64,000 nucleotides of DNA from the NCBI GenBank assembly GCA_013396655.1, contig WBMV01006671.1, positions 593,003 to 657,002 on the forward strand, given 5' to 3'. Source of the stretch: Campylorhamphus procurvoides (Eukaryota; Chordata; Aves; Passeriformes; Dendrocolaptidae). Position numbers and translations under genes: made by a program. Below, in pieces: positions 40,201 through 54,299 of the stretch. Each line of letters opens with the position of its first letter. Within the stretch, counting starts at the first letter, position 1. The notes beneath the pieces were generated by a model. It worked only from the letters and a program-made list of their open reading frames with translations. It did no database searches and was not told the DNA's origin.

Positions 40201-40920
40201 TGGTTCTCTGGGTACACACTTCACAAGCTGGGATGTGGAAGGGCTTGCAAGGAGCTCTGAGGGTCAGCAGAACTGGCCATTCTTCCTCTGTAAGGGCCTC
40301 AAGACCTGGGCATGTGGCACTTTGTAAAGCAAGAAGAGTCTCAATGTCTTGCAGAATGAGCATGATGTGCAGAGGAATTGCACTTCATGTGAGAGGAATG
40401 GACAGCAGCTCGTGCCTGGATGCCCCTTCACATCTCACAGAGCGGTGTGTGCAAGTGTCCATCCAGTAGTGTGTGTTTGAAAAGGATGCAAGCCAGTACT
40501 GAAGTGTGTTGTATAGACCAGAGCAGACTGAATCAGTGAACTCTGCAAGAGGGAACAGCCGGCTCCAGATAACCAGGATGCTGCAGTCTGTGATGTTCTC
40601 TGGTCTTTGTTTCCCTGCCATAATGTGACTAAAGTTCAGTGATTTATGTCCTTGCTGGTATGTATTGGAAGGCAAGCATCATATGAGCAGGTAATATCTC
40701 AGATACTTAAAATCTCAGTAGGATGTTCTGCTCTTTGCATCTTTGAAGGAAGAAAGGACAAAATGAGCTTGCTTATGCAAATGGAAATCTACTTAAGTGA
40801 CAGGTGAATTAGCCAGGCTTGCTGTGGACTGGAGCTGCTCATGGTTTGTTATTTGAAATACATGGCTTTATGTCACACTGCTCGTCTGAATGATCTGAGA
40901 GGGCGTGAGAGGGAGGATTG

Positions 40921-41420
40921 AATTTTTTCCCCTTTTTTTATTATATTTTTTTTTTAGCACAACTGAGTGAAAAGATAATATTTATTTCCAGAAATGAGTT
41001 TGCAGGAACTCCTGGGAGTCATTGCGAACACTCAGGCATTCAGGCACACCCCACAAAGAATAAATGAGGAATTGATACATGTGAACAGACTGTGGTTCTG
41101 AATAATTGTCCTCCCAAATTCCCTCCAAGGAATGATGTTAGAGTCTGAACATTGTGGGAGGAGAACTAGGATTTATTTGGTGAAGATTCACTTACCATAA
41201 ATAAATAAAAATAAATAAGTAGCTAAATTAGTAATGAATAGTTCAGCCGGCTCTAATGCTAAATAAACATACTGAATTGTAATGAAAATACTAAAGCCTG
41301 CTTGAACTGGAGCTAGAAATCCAAGGAGAAATAACTGTGTGGCACTTAAATTAGCACTCACCATAAAATATAAATATATGATATAAAATATAGATTTTTT
41401 AATTTTTTTTTACCTCCTGA
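40921..41420. repeat. AT-rich stretch with T-runs and AAAT-type repeats
   Basis: This contains a polypyrimidine/T-rich block at about 40924-40957, an irregular ATAA/AAAT repeat at about 41198-41222, and AT-rich words at about 41363-41412. Between them the sequence is non-repetitive and AT-rich with several TAAT words. No gene is seen. Confidence 0.6.
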
Positions 41421-44400
41421 GATTTTAAAGATTCATCTGTTCCCTGTGTTTAGAAGGCTTGAACTAGACACTGTTCAACGCTACAGAGTGACATAAATCA
41501 TTGAAGAGTTATAAAATCCCTTGATGTATACTCTTGGACAGGAACTATATTTGTAGAGGCTCTCGTGGGGGTGCATTTATACTGATAGAAGGCTGTTTTA
41601 AATTCACATTGCTATCTCCATATAAAGCATTTTTATAGGATTTTCCACACTATGGGGGGTTGTGTGACTTTAATTATACAACTCAGACTGTATTGGTAAA
41701 ACTTATAGGCGAAGATAAGCCCTTTAGCAAGGCAGACTCCTGCACTTGAACTTAAAAGAAAATAATTTTCTTCTTGTGAGTTCCCCCGAGAACAGCTGGA
41801 AAAATCAATAGCTGCTCTGCCACACAGGAGAGGCTCTGCTTTGCAGCCAGCCCAGGGAGTAGCATGGTCTGAGTGTTTGCTTGTGCTCTGATCCCATCAT
41901 GTCTGAGACGACTCACCTCTGGGTAGCACGAGGCTGCTGAAGGGCCACCAAGTACTAATCAGCCTTTTGTGGCCACTTTAGACCACATATTTATTAAACT
42001 GTAGAGCTGCACTGGAGATGCAAACAGTGGTGTGAGTCAAAGACTTAAAAGCAGCTTGAATAAAACTGTGCAGTTGAGGCAAAGAAAAGCAATGTGCAAA
42101 TGGAGCTCTCAAAAATAGGTCAGGAGCATTTCCTTTGGAGAAAGTACAGCTGCCAGTTTATTGAGGGCAAAACCCTCAGGTGATGGGGTGGGACTGGCTT
42201 TAGGACTGCAGAGGGCAAGTCCTGGTTGATGGGCTGGAGACCATAAGTGCTGATGCTTTGGTCTGATTGGCTTGTTGACCAAGAAAAACAAAAAAGCCCT
42301 ATGGCATTGGAGGTTAAGTGGCAACTGGAAATTGATATCAGTATCCCAGTGGTGGAAAGAAATGTCTCAATGTGCAATTATGTGCCCCTGAGGGTGTGGG
42401 CAGCTTGCCGGCAGTGATGGGGAAAAGAGCTATCAGAAGTGGATTCACTAGTTCACTTGAGAAAAATAGGATTATCTCCACCCCTAAGTTCAGCAAAGCA
42501 GCTTTTAGAGGCAGAATATATCTGTGCTCTCTGACTGTATTACACAACAAAAAGAATGTAAGAACTTAGAAGAAACCAGTAAGGTATGTAGTCTCCCAAT
42601 GTGAACTGAAAATGAAAAAATGAGAGAGATTTTTGCTTTATTATAATAACATTGAGCAGAGTGAAATAATGGCTCTGCATATGAAATAGAGTTAGGATGA
42701 TAATCAACCCAAACCTCCTATGATCCTACAATAGAGGCACCAACACTGGAGGCAGGCAGGAGAGTTAATAAATTAAGGTGCAACTAAAATAGATTCATGG
42801 TCATTTAACAACGTGTCAGGGCTCCTAGAGAAATGAGTATAATGTATTTAAGTCTAACATACAAATAACTTTAAACAGAAAAGAATGAGGGAAGGACAAA
42901 ATGGGAGAAGATTTATTGCAGCAAGCAGCTGAGGTCAACTTGCTTTCATAGGAGACTAGGAGAAGAAAATGGTACTTGTGTGCCTGAAGGTGGCTGTAGC
43001 ACTTCCTTCTTTCCTCTGAAGGAAGTAAAACACAGTGAGGAAATATCTGAATACCCTTATGGTGGGTTGTTTAAGTGCCAGGGAATGGCCAAGTGGGTTT
43101 TCTCCTCTTGAGTATTCCTGGAGCAGTCATTTTCTGCTGAAGTCAACAGCCTCATTCATGTAATGAGAGTTAACCTAGCCCTCCTACTCTGAGTATCTGT
43201 TCTGGGACTTGACTGCCCCCTGAGCATTCACATGGGTTTGGGGTTTTTTCGTTTGGTTGGTTGTTTTCTGGTGGGCAGGTGGAATAAACTTGAGCCACTG
43301 ATTTATTTTTGGTTCCCCTACATTGTTTTCAGCTTGTGAGAAGTTGCTGTGTCTCCTGGGTTTCCCATCGGAGGATGATAATCATCAATCCATCTCAGAC
43401 AGAACAGATGCAGCCAGCCATTCTCTGGCTGCTGGGTATCCATCTCTGTCTGCAGACCTTGGCTAGGTTACTTTAAAAAAAATATATAACTGTATAAATA
43501 GTTACTTTTAAGCTCTCCCCTAAAGACGAGTGGGGGGAACTCACCTTTGCAGGTTTTCAGGATGTTTTTAAGTCAAGCTGTGGGAAGGGTTGGCTGGGTG
43601 GCTTACAGTGATATTACTACTTCTGCTCCTCTGAAAGCACTGATGTGCTTAAATAGGCTCTCTAAGGACTGCATTTTAAATTATATCTAAGTGAATACCA
43701 CATAAAAAACCTGTTTTTTGTTTTCTGGGATTAAAATAGAGACATTAATTCCAACATTTATTGGCTTTACTGTGATGATGCTCACAGCACTGCCATGTTC
43801 ATTTTTTGTGACTTGTTTAGCACTTACTGTCAGTGCTGTTCACTGAAACAGCATGTTATAAGTGAGCAGGCTCCTACATGACATGGATGATTTATAAATA
43901 CTTTATACAGTCAGAAGATATTTATGCAGGACAACAATTTATTTGGTTATTTCCAGAGGCTGAGCCACTAACAGTTAGAGAGACAAAAAGGGCTGAACTT
44001 CTGCTCAAGATGGGCTGCTTTTGGCTGTTACCCTAACAAATCTACTATTGCTAGATAAAAATAGATGAGAAGTTTCAACTTCAGGTTTTGTTTGCTTCAG
44101 AGATATCTTAGAGAAGTGAAAAATCAGGACTTGCATCTTCTAAAATTGATATAAAACTTTGGTGATGTCAACTGTACAGGTGTGAGGCTTGGGAAGAATT
44201 ATAGTGTGTGAGAAATATTCTTGTTCTTTGCTTTATGAATCAAGTGTTTGATTTAAAGTTTGTAAATGTGCTTTATAAATCTCTGGTTTAAATCTCTTAC
44301 TTGAGTCAATAAGGTATCTTATGTCATGAAGCTAAGTCTAAAAATAAATGTAAAGGAGAAATACCTGTAGACAAATGTAATCTGATCCTGCTTTAAGATC

Positions 44401-45039
44401 TCAGCGAATGGACTGGGATCCCTGGGCCAGCCAGTGGCTCCTGCACACTGGGATCCACCTGAGTAAATCTCTCAGCAGGATCAGTTTTGCTGTGACACTC
44501 AACAAAAATTTGTCTAGATCATGTTTTCAGTGGGGCTGAAAATCTGCTCCTCTGACTCAGTTTAGTTGGAACCACAGTGCCCAGGATGGCAGACATGGCT
44601 CTGCTGAGGTACATGTGCTAGTCTGAGTTGTAGTTAGGCTGCAAGTGTAACTATATGAAAGATTTCTAGGGGAGAATTTTGTCTTGATTTACTGCTACTC
44701 TGTCCAGGTGTACATTCCTGGATGTGTGTGCCAGGTATTGGTTGTCCATTTGCAAATCCTGGGAGGTTTTTGTGTTGTGAAGAGCAGAGCACCTCAGTGC
44801 TGCAACATCTGCGAGAATCCGAAGTGTTTCTCACTACAATAGGGCAAAATTAACACAAACTCCTTTATAAAATTATCCCTTTCACAATTCCTGCTGTTTC
44901 CAGTCCCTCACTGCAGTAGGGCTTCATCAGGATGCAGGACAGGTTTGCAGAGCTCTTTTCCCTCCTGCTCCATCGTTCTTGAATCTGCTGCAGATCTTCC
45001 CAGCACCTCTGCTGGGTTTATTTGTTTATTTACCTTCCA
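41421..45039. other. Unique non-coding sequence
   Basis: No gene is recognised. A T/G-rich low-complexity run lies at 43235-43270. A decayed 'TTTCTGCTGAAGTCAAC' word near 43128-43150 resembles a motif common in old amniote repeats, but this is too short to call. Confidence 0.55.
43235..43270. repeat. T/G-rich low-complexity tract
   Basis: About 36 bases almost entirely of T and G (GGTTTGGGG-type words). It is the complement of the A/C-rich tracts elsewhere in the window and has no fixed unit. Confidence 0.75.
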
Positions 45040-45330
45040 TTATCCTCCACCGTACTTCGAGGTCAGTAGATGACCGGCAGATCTGCCCAATTTATTCCTG
45101 TGTATGACAAAAGAGACCTGGGTCAACCAATGAGCTGTGAACTTCTATTTCTATTTCGCTGTGGTTGTACGGCCGTGATCTGCACACTGCCAGTCATCCA
45201 CCATATTGATGAGATTAGCTGGTAATTAAAAACCCAGCCAAGCCAGGCAGAGGAAGATGACTCAATTAGCAGAATGTCACTGAATCTAATTTACTTTGCT
45301 TATCACAGATTTATTCTCTAATGAATTAGA
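45040..45330. promoter_or_regulatory. Candidate conserved regulatory segment
   Basis: This non-repetitive segment has several homeodomain-type words: GATTAG near 45213, TAATTA at 45223-45228, CAATTAG at 45263-45269 and CTAATGAATTAG at 45318-45329. It also has a CCAAT word at 45126-45130 and two CpG-containing words (GACCGGC, ACGGCCG) unusual for this AT-rich neighbourhood. All frames contain stops. The pattern suits an enhancer-like conserved non-coding element, but conservation is not tested. Confidence 0.35.
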
Positions 45331-48079
45331 AAAGAAGAACAGGACACCTTCAGAGGGAGATCTAGGGGCTTAAAGGCTTAAATGCTTTCTAACCCCTTTA
45401 TGCTCATGGTTTGGGTTGCAGGGAGTGTGCTGATGCTGCTAATCACATGGAAAGGCTGCTTCCCAATACCTGTACCCTAAGGAAGTGTATCAAAAGAAGT
45501 CATGCTGCTGGCTATTTCATGCGACAGGCACTGATTAGGTCAGACCTTCCTTTCTTTGTAAGCCTTCATGTGTTTGCAAGTTGAGAGTAAGCAGGGGCTT
45601 TGGATGCCACATCACTGGAATTGTGCTCAGGGAGTGTTCGATCTCCATGATTGTGGAACTGACACTGAATGTGATATTTGGCCAATGAAAGTGTAAGGGA
45701 TTTCCTGGAAACAAAAGCATGTCAGAAATAGGTATTTTCGACTGTAATTAGTATTTTAAGGCACGTCTCAATGTTTTTCTCATTTCAAATGTGATGTTTG
45801 GGTGATTAACAATTAGAATAATGTATTTTACCGAAGCTCTTTGGAAGTACTTTAAGGGAGTATTGGACAGATGCACAGCTGAATTTGTATGTAAAGTGGA
45901 GACTATAAACCATTATCTCTTCTGTTCTCCTCATAGTAGATAGCGTAGCATATTATGGTTGATTTAAGTGAGGATATTACTGGGCTCTGAGCTTTTAATC
46001 TGATCTGCATGACAAAGCCCACATGGTTTCATGGGTCTTACTGAGTTCACGGGTACCGTATGGGGGTCTGTACGTGCCAGTCACGCAATGGGATCAGGAC
46101 TATAGGCTGTGAGTTTGTTACTGTCACTCCAGCTTGAGTAACACTGATCAATATCTGACCTTTAGAGCCTGGGAAGATGATTTCTGGCTTGCCAGAGAGA
46201 ACCAATTGGAGCAAATCATTGCATTCTGATAACTTAGTTCAAGTAATAATAAATACAAAACAAAATATGAAGCTTCTAAAGCTATTACGGAATCTCTCTC
46301 CAGAGTCTTAATTCATGCTGGCTTCTCTAACAGTCCAATGAACTGTTTTGGAAACTGTGATGAGCTCTATGTGTTTCTGCAAGCGTGTGTATATATGTTG
46401 ATTGCAGGAGGGAGGGAAGAGTTCAGAGTGAGAATGGATGGGATGGATGGGAAGCCGCCTCTATTTCTGTCCTGAATCCATTAACAGGATGTGAGAAATG
46501 TTGGCTCAGTGACAGTAACTGTCCCTAAAATTCACTACTTTCACTAAATTTATAGCACAGTTTATGCACAGGAGAAAAAAATGTTTAGATGTAGATTACT
46601 ATGCAGAGATGGGCACAAGTACTTTGCAGTTTTACATGTTACACAGTAAATATTCTTTCCTGTTATTTTCAATCCTCATTTCCTTGTTTCTTGACCTGGT
46701 AGCTCTTTATATCACAGAAATCAATTTCTTTAGCAATGTACAGTCATTAGAGAGCTGCTTGTCTGCCATGTCTTCATTCAATAAGCTGTTTTGCAGAGGT
46801 TTGGCCATTGCCAAACACTCCTCTATAAACTGTCCTGGAGAAAGCAAAACTCACTAAGGTTTTCTCCTGAAGCTAATAATTATTATGACAAGGAAGCCCA
46901 AATCCTCTCCACTGAATCACTGCAGTTATAGTGCCAGGAGGAACCATGTCATGTTCAAATGCTGTCCACAGCTCTTGGTAAGAAATTAATAGTCATTCAT
47001 TTTGCTTTCAGGTCAAGCAGCTGCAGACACTGTGTCTTTTTCTGGTTTCCATCAGTGAGCAACTTCTTGCAGGTTTGGAGAAGAGATTACAAACCAGAGA
47101 TATCTTTAGCATACTTCCATTGTTGGAGCATTGAAGCTGGTGTAAGGTTAAGTAGAATTGTTAACACAAAGAGGGAGAGCAAAGAGTAGTGGCAAAGAAA
47201 GCTGAGGAGCTCCTCAAGGATCCAGGGATAACCTCAGAGCTGTGAAACAGGGAGAGCAAGGGAGAAGTTGAAGCATGTAATCAGCAAAACTCATGCCAGA
47301 AAAGATGAGGCTGGACTGGAAGTGTGAGGAAGCCTGCAGATGTGCTGGGTGATGGCTGAGTGCTGTAGGTGGTGTCACCTACAGTGTGGTATCATAGCGC
47401 AGGAAGGAGAGATGCTTAATAGGAAAGTGTAAATGTCTGAAAATGTATCAGTTAAGAACAAAAGAAAGATGTGATTCACAGTCAGTGGTATTAGAGGAAC
47501 TGGTGGTTTTACACAGCTTAAATCTCGGGGATGGGAAAGATCAAAGGGGAGGGGATCCCAGGATTAAGGTTATTGAATGAAGAGTCTCCCCTGGGGCACT
47601 CTGGCTGTAAGAGTCAGTGCAGGTATTGCTGTTACACTTGCAAGCACAACCATGGAAAAGGACTGTTCAAACAGTTCCTAAGCCCAGTTATGCAGCATTC
47701 CACCTGGGATCTCAAAGTACTTTGTAAATCAAACACATAGGGGAAAAAATCTCTGTCAACTAAATATTTTGAGTGTAATCACTGGAAAATGCAATAGGTA
47801 AAAGGACTTTAAATCTCTCAGGCTTGCGTGTAAACTAGTGGCAATCCTCTACTCTGATGTTTTGGAGTATCTTTTTAGATTGCCATCATCCTCAGCTCCT
47901 TCAGTGACTCCGTCCCTGGTCCCTCCCCTCTGCAGTGAGGCAGCCATGGTTCATTTAGCTAGAGAGAATTTGGAGGCAGACAGAGGCTGTGTGGATAATA
48001 AGGCACAGGAGGGCCTTTTATTGCTTTAGTGGGAGCTGAAGATGAGCACAGCAAGGAATGGTTTCATTCACACATAACA
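45331..48079. other. Unique non-coding sequence
   Basis: No gene is recognised. A GGAT/GGGA-rich run lies at about 46406-46450, and a small inverted repeat (GTAGGTG with CACCTAC) near 47366-47383. At 47709-47730 an ATCTCAAAGTACTTTGTAAA word resembles a phrase common in ancient amniote SINE/LINE tails (MIR/L2-like), but no more of such an element can be followed. Confidence 0.5.
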
Positions 48080-48260
48080 AGCTGACACCATTGAGTGTCA
48101 CTTTTAATTCTCCACTTGTCAATTAGGAAGAGGCGACGGAGAAGCCCAGAGTCCAGTCTAATGCAGCCATGCCCCCACTCCCAGCCAGCTGTCCTGCCCT
48201 AATTGGGACGCATAACTTTGTGCAGGAGCTGATAATTACCATTGCCACTCATTGTGTGAG
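48080..48260. promoter_or_regulatory. Candidate conserved regulatory segment
   Basis: This short non-repetitive stretch has three homeodomain-like cores in about 120 bases: CAATTAG near 48120, CTAATTG near 48200 and TAATTA at 48233-48238. It also contains AGGCGACGG and other CpG words uncommon nearby. No open frame of note is present. This is a weak, texture-based call. Confidence 0.25.
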
Positions 48261-51200
48261 TGCCAGGTGCTGAATGGCATGGGGAGATAAGGGGTCCAAA
48301 AGCCCAGCCTGGGCACGCTGATGAGGAGGAGTATCCACGACTGCCTCTTTGAGTCACATGCTGGTAAAACATGGCAGTAAGAGGAAGAAGAGCAGGGTGA
48401 GCGGAATGGGAGTGGAGTGCATGGATGAATACAAGAAGTAGCTGGGAAGGAAGGAGGACTTCTACCACCTGGATGAACAGGAGTGAAAAACAGATTTGTC
48501 TCTGTGGGGCTGAAGACCTACTTGATGAGTGGTGATAGTGGCTAAAGTTGCCTAGTTTTCCTTTGGCTCACCTGCTGGGAGGCAGCTGGTGCTGCCCAGC
48601 TGTCCCACTCAGTGGTGTGACTGGCTGTAGAGTGCATTTCAGTTGGGGGTTTTCTCCTCCCAGAAGTTTTCCCTGGCATCTGGTTGCCCAACCACAGCAC
48701 TGCTCCTTGCATTTTTGCATTAATATGATTTACTCCTGTGCATTGCAGGAGGAGAAATGTGGGGCTGGCGCATGCCTCTGCCCTGGCTTGGGGCTCACCC
48801 ATTGCTTGGTTCTGAAAGGGTGTCAGGGCAATGAGGGTGCTCTGGATGGAGAGAGGCAATGAGACATTCTCTCAGCACAAGGATGTGCTCTGCCAAAACC
48901 AACAGATTAAGTAGTAAGACACCAAGAAATTTTAACATGACCTAATAAAAACACTGCTGCCTGAGCAACTGAGACACAGCCTTTGCTGCAGCCAAGTAAA
49001 CTGTCCTGCAGCACTGGGGAAGAGTGCTGGAGCAACTCTGGAGCTGTGAAAAGTGAGCACAGATAGGGAACAGAAGACACAACAGTGAGACGAAAAGGGA
49101 GCTGGGGCTCCTGAAGGCCCATGTCCCAGCTCTGTGTCTGCTCCTGCATGCTGGGACCCAAATGTGGGACTACTATAGGCAGCCTGCCCTTCCTGCCATG
49201 GCAACTGAGGCTTAGGAGGCTAAATCCAGCACAGAGGGGTCTTAGAAAGAAAGTACTTCCCTCCATCACCTAAAACCCCCCAAACTTAAACAAACAAACT
49301 AACCAACTCAGTAAACCAACAAAAAATCCCCAAACCCACAAAAAATAACCTCTCAGAAGTTGTTTTACCTACCATGGAGAGAGTTCATGTGGGTCTTGAG
49401 TAGAATAAGACTATGAATCCTTTAAGACCGGTCTCTATCTGTGTTAGCCAAACAATATTTCTGTCTTTGACCCAGCCTCTCAAGGCCTTCTATGGATGAA
49501 TACCAACGACCCAGACCTTCATTATCCTGTCATTACACAAATCCTGCTGTTAATTTATGTATAGGAAAGAACTAGCAGCTACATAAGGCTCCATCAGCTG
49601 CATAATTACTGCATATATTATAAAACAGCAGCAAATGCTGCCTGTGAATACAAACCATCTCTGCTCATTAGAAACTTTGCAAGAATTAATTAATAAGGGT
49701 GTGATTCTGCCACTTGGAGCCATAGGTATTTTTCCAATGTGGCTCAAGATTCAGTTGTCTTGGCTTTTCGAGTGACTTTAAAGGCAATACGAGAGAAACT
49801 AAGATGAGCATCTGGCCAGAGCCAAAGCTGAAGGAGGCAGAGTTGGGTGCTGGAGCTCTCAGAAAGCCCACCCCAATTTGGCAGAGCATGGGATTCCTGC
49901 TGGCATCTGCAGGGCTCCCACTTAGGTTTTATCTCCTGTCGAAACCCATCTGTCTACAAGCCAAAGCAGAGTTGTCACGAGGGCAATGCTGTCACTCACA
50001 TTTAACCTGGGCTCATGACTCCTTGCAGCCTGATCCACAGAGATTCAAATGGTCACATCTGCTTTGCAGAGGTGTCTGTCAATGAGCAAGTGTTGAACCT
50101 GTCCTGTGTGACAGTCTGGGAGCTGGTCCCTCCCTGAGGGGGCTGTGTCCAATCTGCTGTGGGGCTGGATGCATTTTCAGTGTTCAGGCTCTTGGGATGC
50201 AGGTCTGGATTAGGCGTTTCAAACAAATGAAATGATCCAACAATTTAAACAGAAAAATGAAATTATTTAGGATTTTTCCACAGTGGCATTTGTATTCTAA
50301 GATTAATTTACCAGCACAGCTTATAACTTCCCAGGTTTCTCTTTGCTTATGTATGAGAAAAATGTGCTCTGCTAGACTGACTGTAGTGATTAGTTAAATT
50401 ACTCATACATCCATTGTTTAAAAAAACCTTCTATTCTGCTTTGAGTCAGTATTTGTTTAGTGCCACCTGATATTAACTTTCTGCTTGAATGATGGCTGCT
50501 CATTTTGTCTATGGCTCTTGAATGTCAATCATGCAAATGTTTGATTCTCAGCTCAGGATGGTGGGTATGTGTGGATGGGTGTTTTCATGACAATTTATCA
50601 TGAGAAGTGGAACTGGGCTTTACTGGTGTATGACATGAGTGATATAGATGATTTGGTGCGTATATCAGTGAAAACTACATGGAAAATATGTATAAAAGAG
50701 AAAAAGCCCTGCTGGTGGGAAGTGCTGGCCAGGAGTACTGGGACAGGGAGGGTGAGGGGTCGCTCTGACTCATGTTCCTAATTCCAGAGGAGCACTGGGG
50801 CTCTGCTTGGAAGTCAGACACATTCATGCCTGTAACACTGATCGTGAATTTAATGTACTCTTTCTAACAAACCATGGCAATGGCAAATCTCCTTTGAGTC
50901 AGCTCTGCATAAAGGGAGGAAAAGCTGTGTTTCCCAGGAAGAAGCCTACTTATTCTTTTCAAGACGATTGAGTTATTTTGAGTTTGTTGCTACTATTTTA
51001 AGCAAATTGCATGTTTTGAAAAATTAAAAAATTTATCTTGCTTTAAAACTGAATATACTGCCTTTTGCTGGCATTTTGTTTGTGGACGCACAAAATAGTG
51101 TCTGTTTGTTCATACCTGAACTATGGGTATATCCCTGTGTCCATTTTTTCCCAGGGAAAGGCTACTTTTGCTTTCCTGCTGATGGACCTTGTGGGAGCCA

Positions 51201-54200
51201 TGATGCCTCTTCTTCCAGAGGCAGCATGGAAAGGACTCCAGAGTGGCTTAAAATAACTCACTGTTGAGGCAACCACAAAGGATCAAAGGCAATCCGATCC
51301 ACAGGCAGGGAAACTTTGAGTTTGACTAAGTAAAATACAGTGAGTCCTCATTAGAATGAGAGAGATGTGTGAAAGGTGACCAAATTCTATTTGATAAAGA
51401 AGATAAAACATGGATAACATTTATGTATTACTGATCTAGAAGACCAGTATCTTTTTTGATCCTCATTTTCCAGGGATTATTAAAGATAAAGGTTGTGAGT
51501 TTGTACCTATATGGTTATTTTTGCTTCTGTCTCACATGCTCTTTTTGGCTGACAGAGTCTTCATTTCAATGGTCTGTTGTCTTTGAGAATTGTCTTCTCA
51601 TTTATTTATTTTTATTTTTCCTACTGGAAGTTCTTATTAATAGTAAGATGAAACTGTATGATGCCAACATGTCTTTATAGGGGGCAAGTTTCACAGAGGT
51701 TATCAATTTATTAATGTAATAATAAATTCCATTTAATATAAAGCAGGACTTTCACCACAGTTTCTTTAAGTAGTTCATTTTGTCTTACAAATGTAAAGAT
51801 TAATCTAAAATCTTTGAATTCTTGTCTATAATCTCACCCCAGCATTTTGCGGGCTCTGATGTATTTAGCATTTTAAATGATATGTCAACACAGTAAATTT
51901 TATTCTGCCAATAAAACCTGTTGGTGAGCTCACTGAGAAATTCCTACATTTTGGAAGGCCATAAATGTTTGAAATATATAGTAATCTGTTTGTTGCAACA
52001 TTTTACACATCTACAAAATTAGGTTACCAGTCAGTAGCTAGCTGTAAACTGCAGCACTGCAAGATAAACCTGAAATAGTAAATATTGTATATTGCACTGT
52101 ATGATCTTTTTAATAGTGTAATTTTCAAAGGGGTACTGGAGAGAAAACGGTTACTTATTTACAGCTTATTCTTGAAATACAAATAGTGGAGATACATAAC
52201 TTATTAAATGGCTCTCTGACATATGGTAATAATGCTGATTCTAATGATGGTTAAAATCTAGCTCCAGCTAAATGCTAGTAGGGGTAGCAGCCTTAATTAA
52301 ATCCACAGTTAAATATGGCTGTTCAGACTTCCTGGGCATCGGAGCAAAGCTGCCAGTTTCCACCTAACCAAGTTAAGCATGTTCAGTCCCTCAGGGCTGT
52401 ATCCATCCACAGGACTACTTAGGGATGCTTAGGGAGGGGTGGCCATTGCTATGTCCTGGGACTCAGGGTTCACCAAGGCATGTTGTGTAACCCATATTCT
52501 TGACAGAATTTCAGTGATCTGGTAAGCTGAGCATTCCCCTTTGAGAGGCAGCACTGAGAAATTTGAGGTAGAAGTAGAACGGGAAGACTACGTGACTGGT
52601 TGCTCTGGCTGTACCATAGTTGTCTGCCAGCACAAAAGGCCACTATGGCTCTAGCCCTTTGCATTTAATATCTCCTTTTATCCTGCCAGTATTCCTTCCT
52701 CCATAGATCTCAATTTCCAAGATGCTCCAAGCCGTTCAGCATTGAGATGTGGTGTTACAGCTCAAAGATATGCACTCTGATGGATGAATTATTTTCAAAA
52801 AGAGCTTGCATACCACAATCAGTGAGAGAAGGCTGTAAAGAAATTTACATTTGCATGGTCTTAATATTCTCACAGAAAGTAAATTCTAAATTTTATTAGA
52901 GAGTACAGTGAATTGGAGAGGTGTTTGCTGTGCCTGTGCAGTCAGTTTGGAGGGAGCTGGTGCTTAAGTACTCCTCTAACACCTCTCCCAAACTGAGGAC
53001 TTACTCTGCTTTCCTTCTAGCATTGAGCCTCTTCAGCTACTGAACATTCGTGTCACAGTTCAATTAGTTCAATTTTAAGAGTCAGACTGTTAAAATAGTT
53101 GGGGAGGACTGTTTAAGGAACTCTTCACATCACAAATTGTACAGTAATGAAGTTCTTTGCAAGATACGTAATGAAGAGCTTGCAGGTTTCTGTCATAGCT
53201 AAGTAAATCTGTAATTATCAACTCTGCAAGGCAGAAACCCAGGATGAGGAAGGCTAATCTTGTGCTATAAATAAATTGGTTGATAATGCAATATAGATCA
53301 CATATGCCTCTCTTGAAAATTAGAGTTAAGGCACTCACATTATTGCAGCCTAAACTGTAAAGTCTTAGCCCAGGAAAGTTGAAAACCTGTGCCCTGGCTT
53401 GCTGCTCATTCCTGTCAGGTTTATACCAGACTCTTCTGGGCTTGGGTCACTGAAAATGCAAGGGATCAGAGCAAACTGAAAGCACATTCAGCCTTTTTCT
53501 CCTTCCGAAAGACACTCATGAACAGTCAGTGCCATTCAGGGCATACCCACATTCTATATTCAAAGATTAAGTAAATATATAACTTTACTTCATATCACCA
53601 CATCCCTGCCATCAGTTTGACTGAGGTCTATTCCTATATGTGACTGCAGCAAGGCATATGTGCTGCCAGTCTCTAAAGAAAATTACTTTGAATAAGATTT
53701 CTAAAATCTCCAGTTGGAAAAGAAACTTTGTTCTAACCTTCATAATAGTTTTAAGGTCACCAGAAGTTCTAGCATTAATAGTGGAGGTAGGATTTCTATT
53801 GGCATTGAGTGAAAGAGCAGCAGTTGTGGGGCAGTTCACAGCACTGGGTTTCTTTATACCTAAACTCTTAGAAAAGTCCTGAAAAAAATCAGATCAATAG
53901 GTGCCAAGAAAATAATTCAAGAACCTCTGGAACTAAGACAAAAGGGTAGGTCAGGGGTTTGTTGTTTGCCTCATGTTTTGGGTACAATAATCTATTTAGT
54001 TAACTGATGGTTTCTGTGTTCCAAGGTATTCCTGATTCTTGGTGACCTGTCACTTGTGGTGCCAGTAGCTGAGCTGTGGTGCAGCTTAGGGAGACCAGAA
54101 GATCCATAGGCGCAGCTTGCAGCGACATGCTGGAGCCATCCTATCTTGAACCCAGCACTGCTAGGCAGGAGAAAAGCCTCTGGTCAGGAGAGAATCTACA

Positions 54201-54299
54201 TTGGGAGACAGATATGGATCACAAGGGAGGAACTGTCCAACATTCAGGGCATCTTCTCACAGGAGGAATGCCCACCACTGGTATGAAATAGAGTTTGGG
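48261..54299. other. Unique non-coding sequence
   Basis: No gene is recognised. An A/C-rich tract lies at 49271-49350 and a TTTA-type run at about 51599-51620. The sequence from about 51.7 to 52.3 kb is AT-rich. Open frames are all 93 codons or shorter beyond 49.3 kb and unconvincing throughout. Confidence 0.55.
49271..49350. repeat. A/C-rich low-complexity tract
   Basis: About 80 bases of A and C with a few T and G, in words such as CAAACAAACTAACC. This is the longest tract of its class in the window. No mobile element could be recognised on either side. Confidence 0.85.

Larger units (their letters stand above)
36120..40920. other. Unique non-coding sequence, partly purine-rich on the plus strand
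   Basis: No gene is recognised. Items noted are a 14-base inverted repeat at 36975-37007 and two identical AP-1-type 12-mers at 37087 and 37197. From about 38.1 to 39.6 kb the plus strand is noticeably richer in purines (GGAG, GAAAG words). That could reflect transcription strand bias or an unrecognised old element, but I found no LTR pair, primer-binding site or element consensus. Confidence 0.5.

Noticed and set aside
47709..47730. Phrase like the tail of ancient MIR/L2-type repeats
   Set aside because: Only about 20 bases match from memory and no neighbouring part of such an element can be followed.
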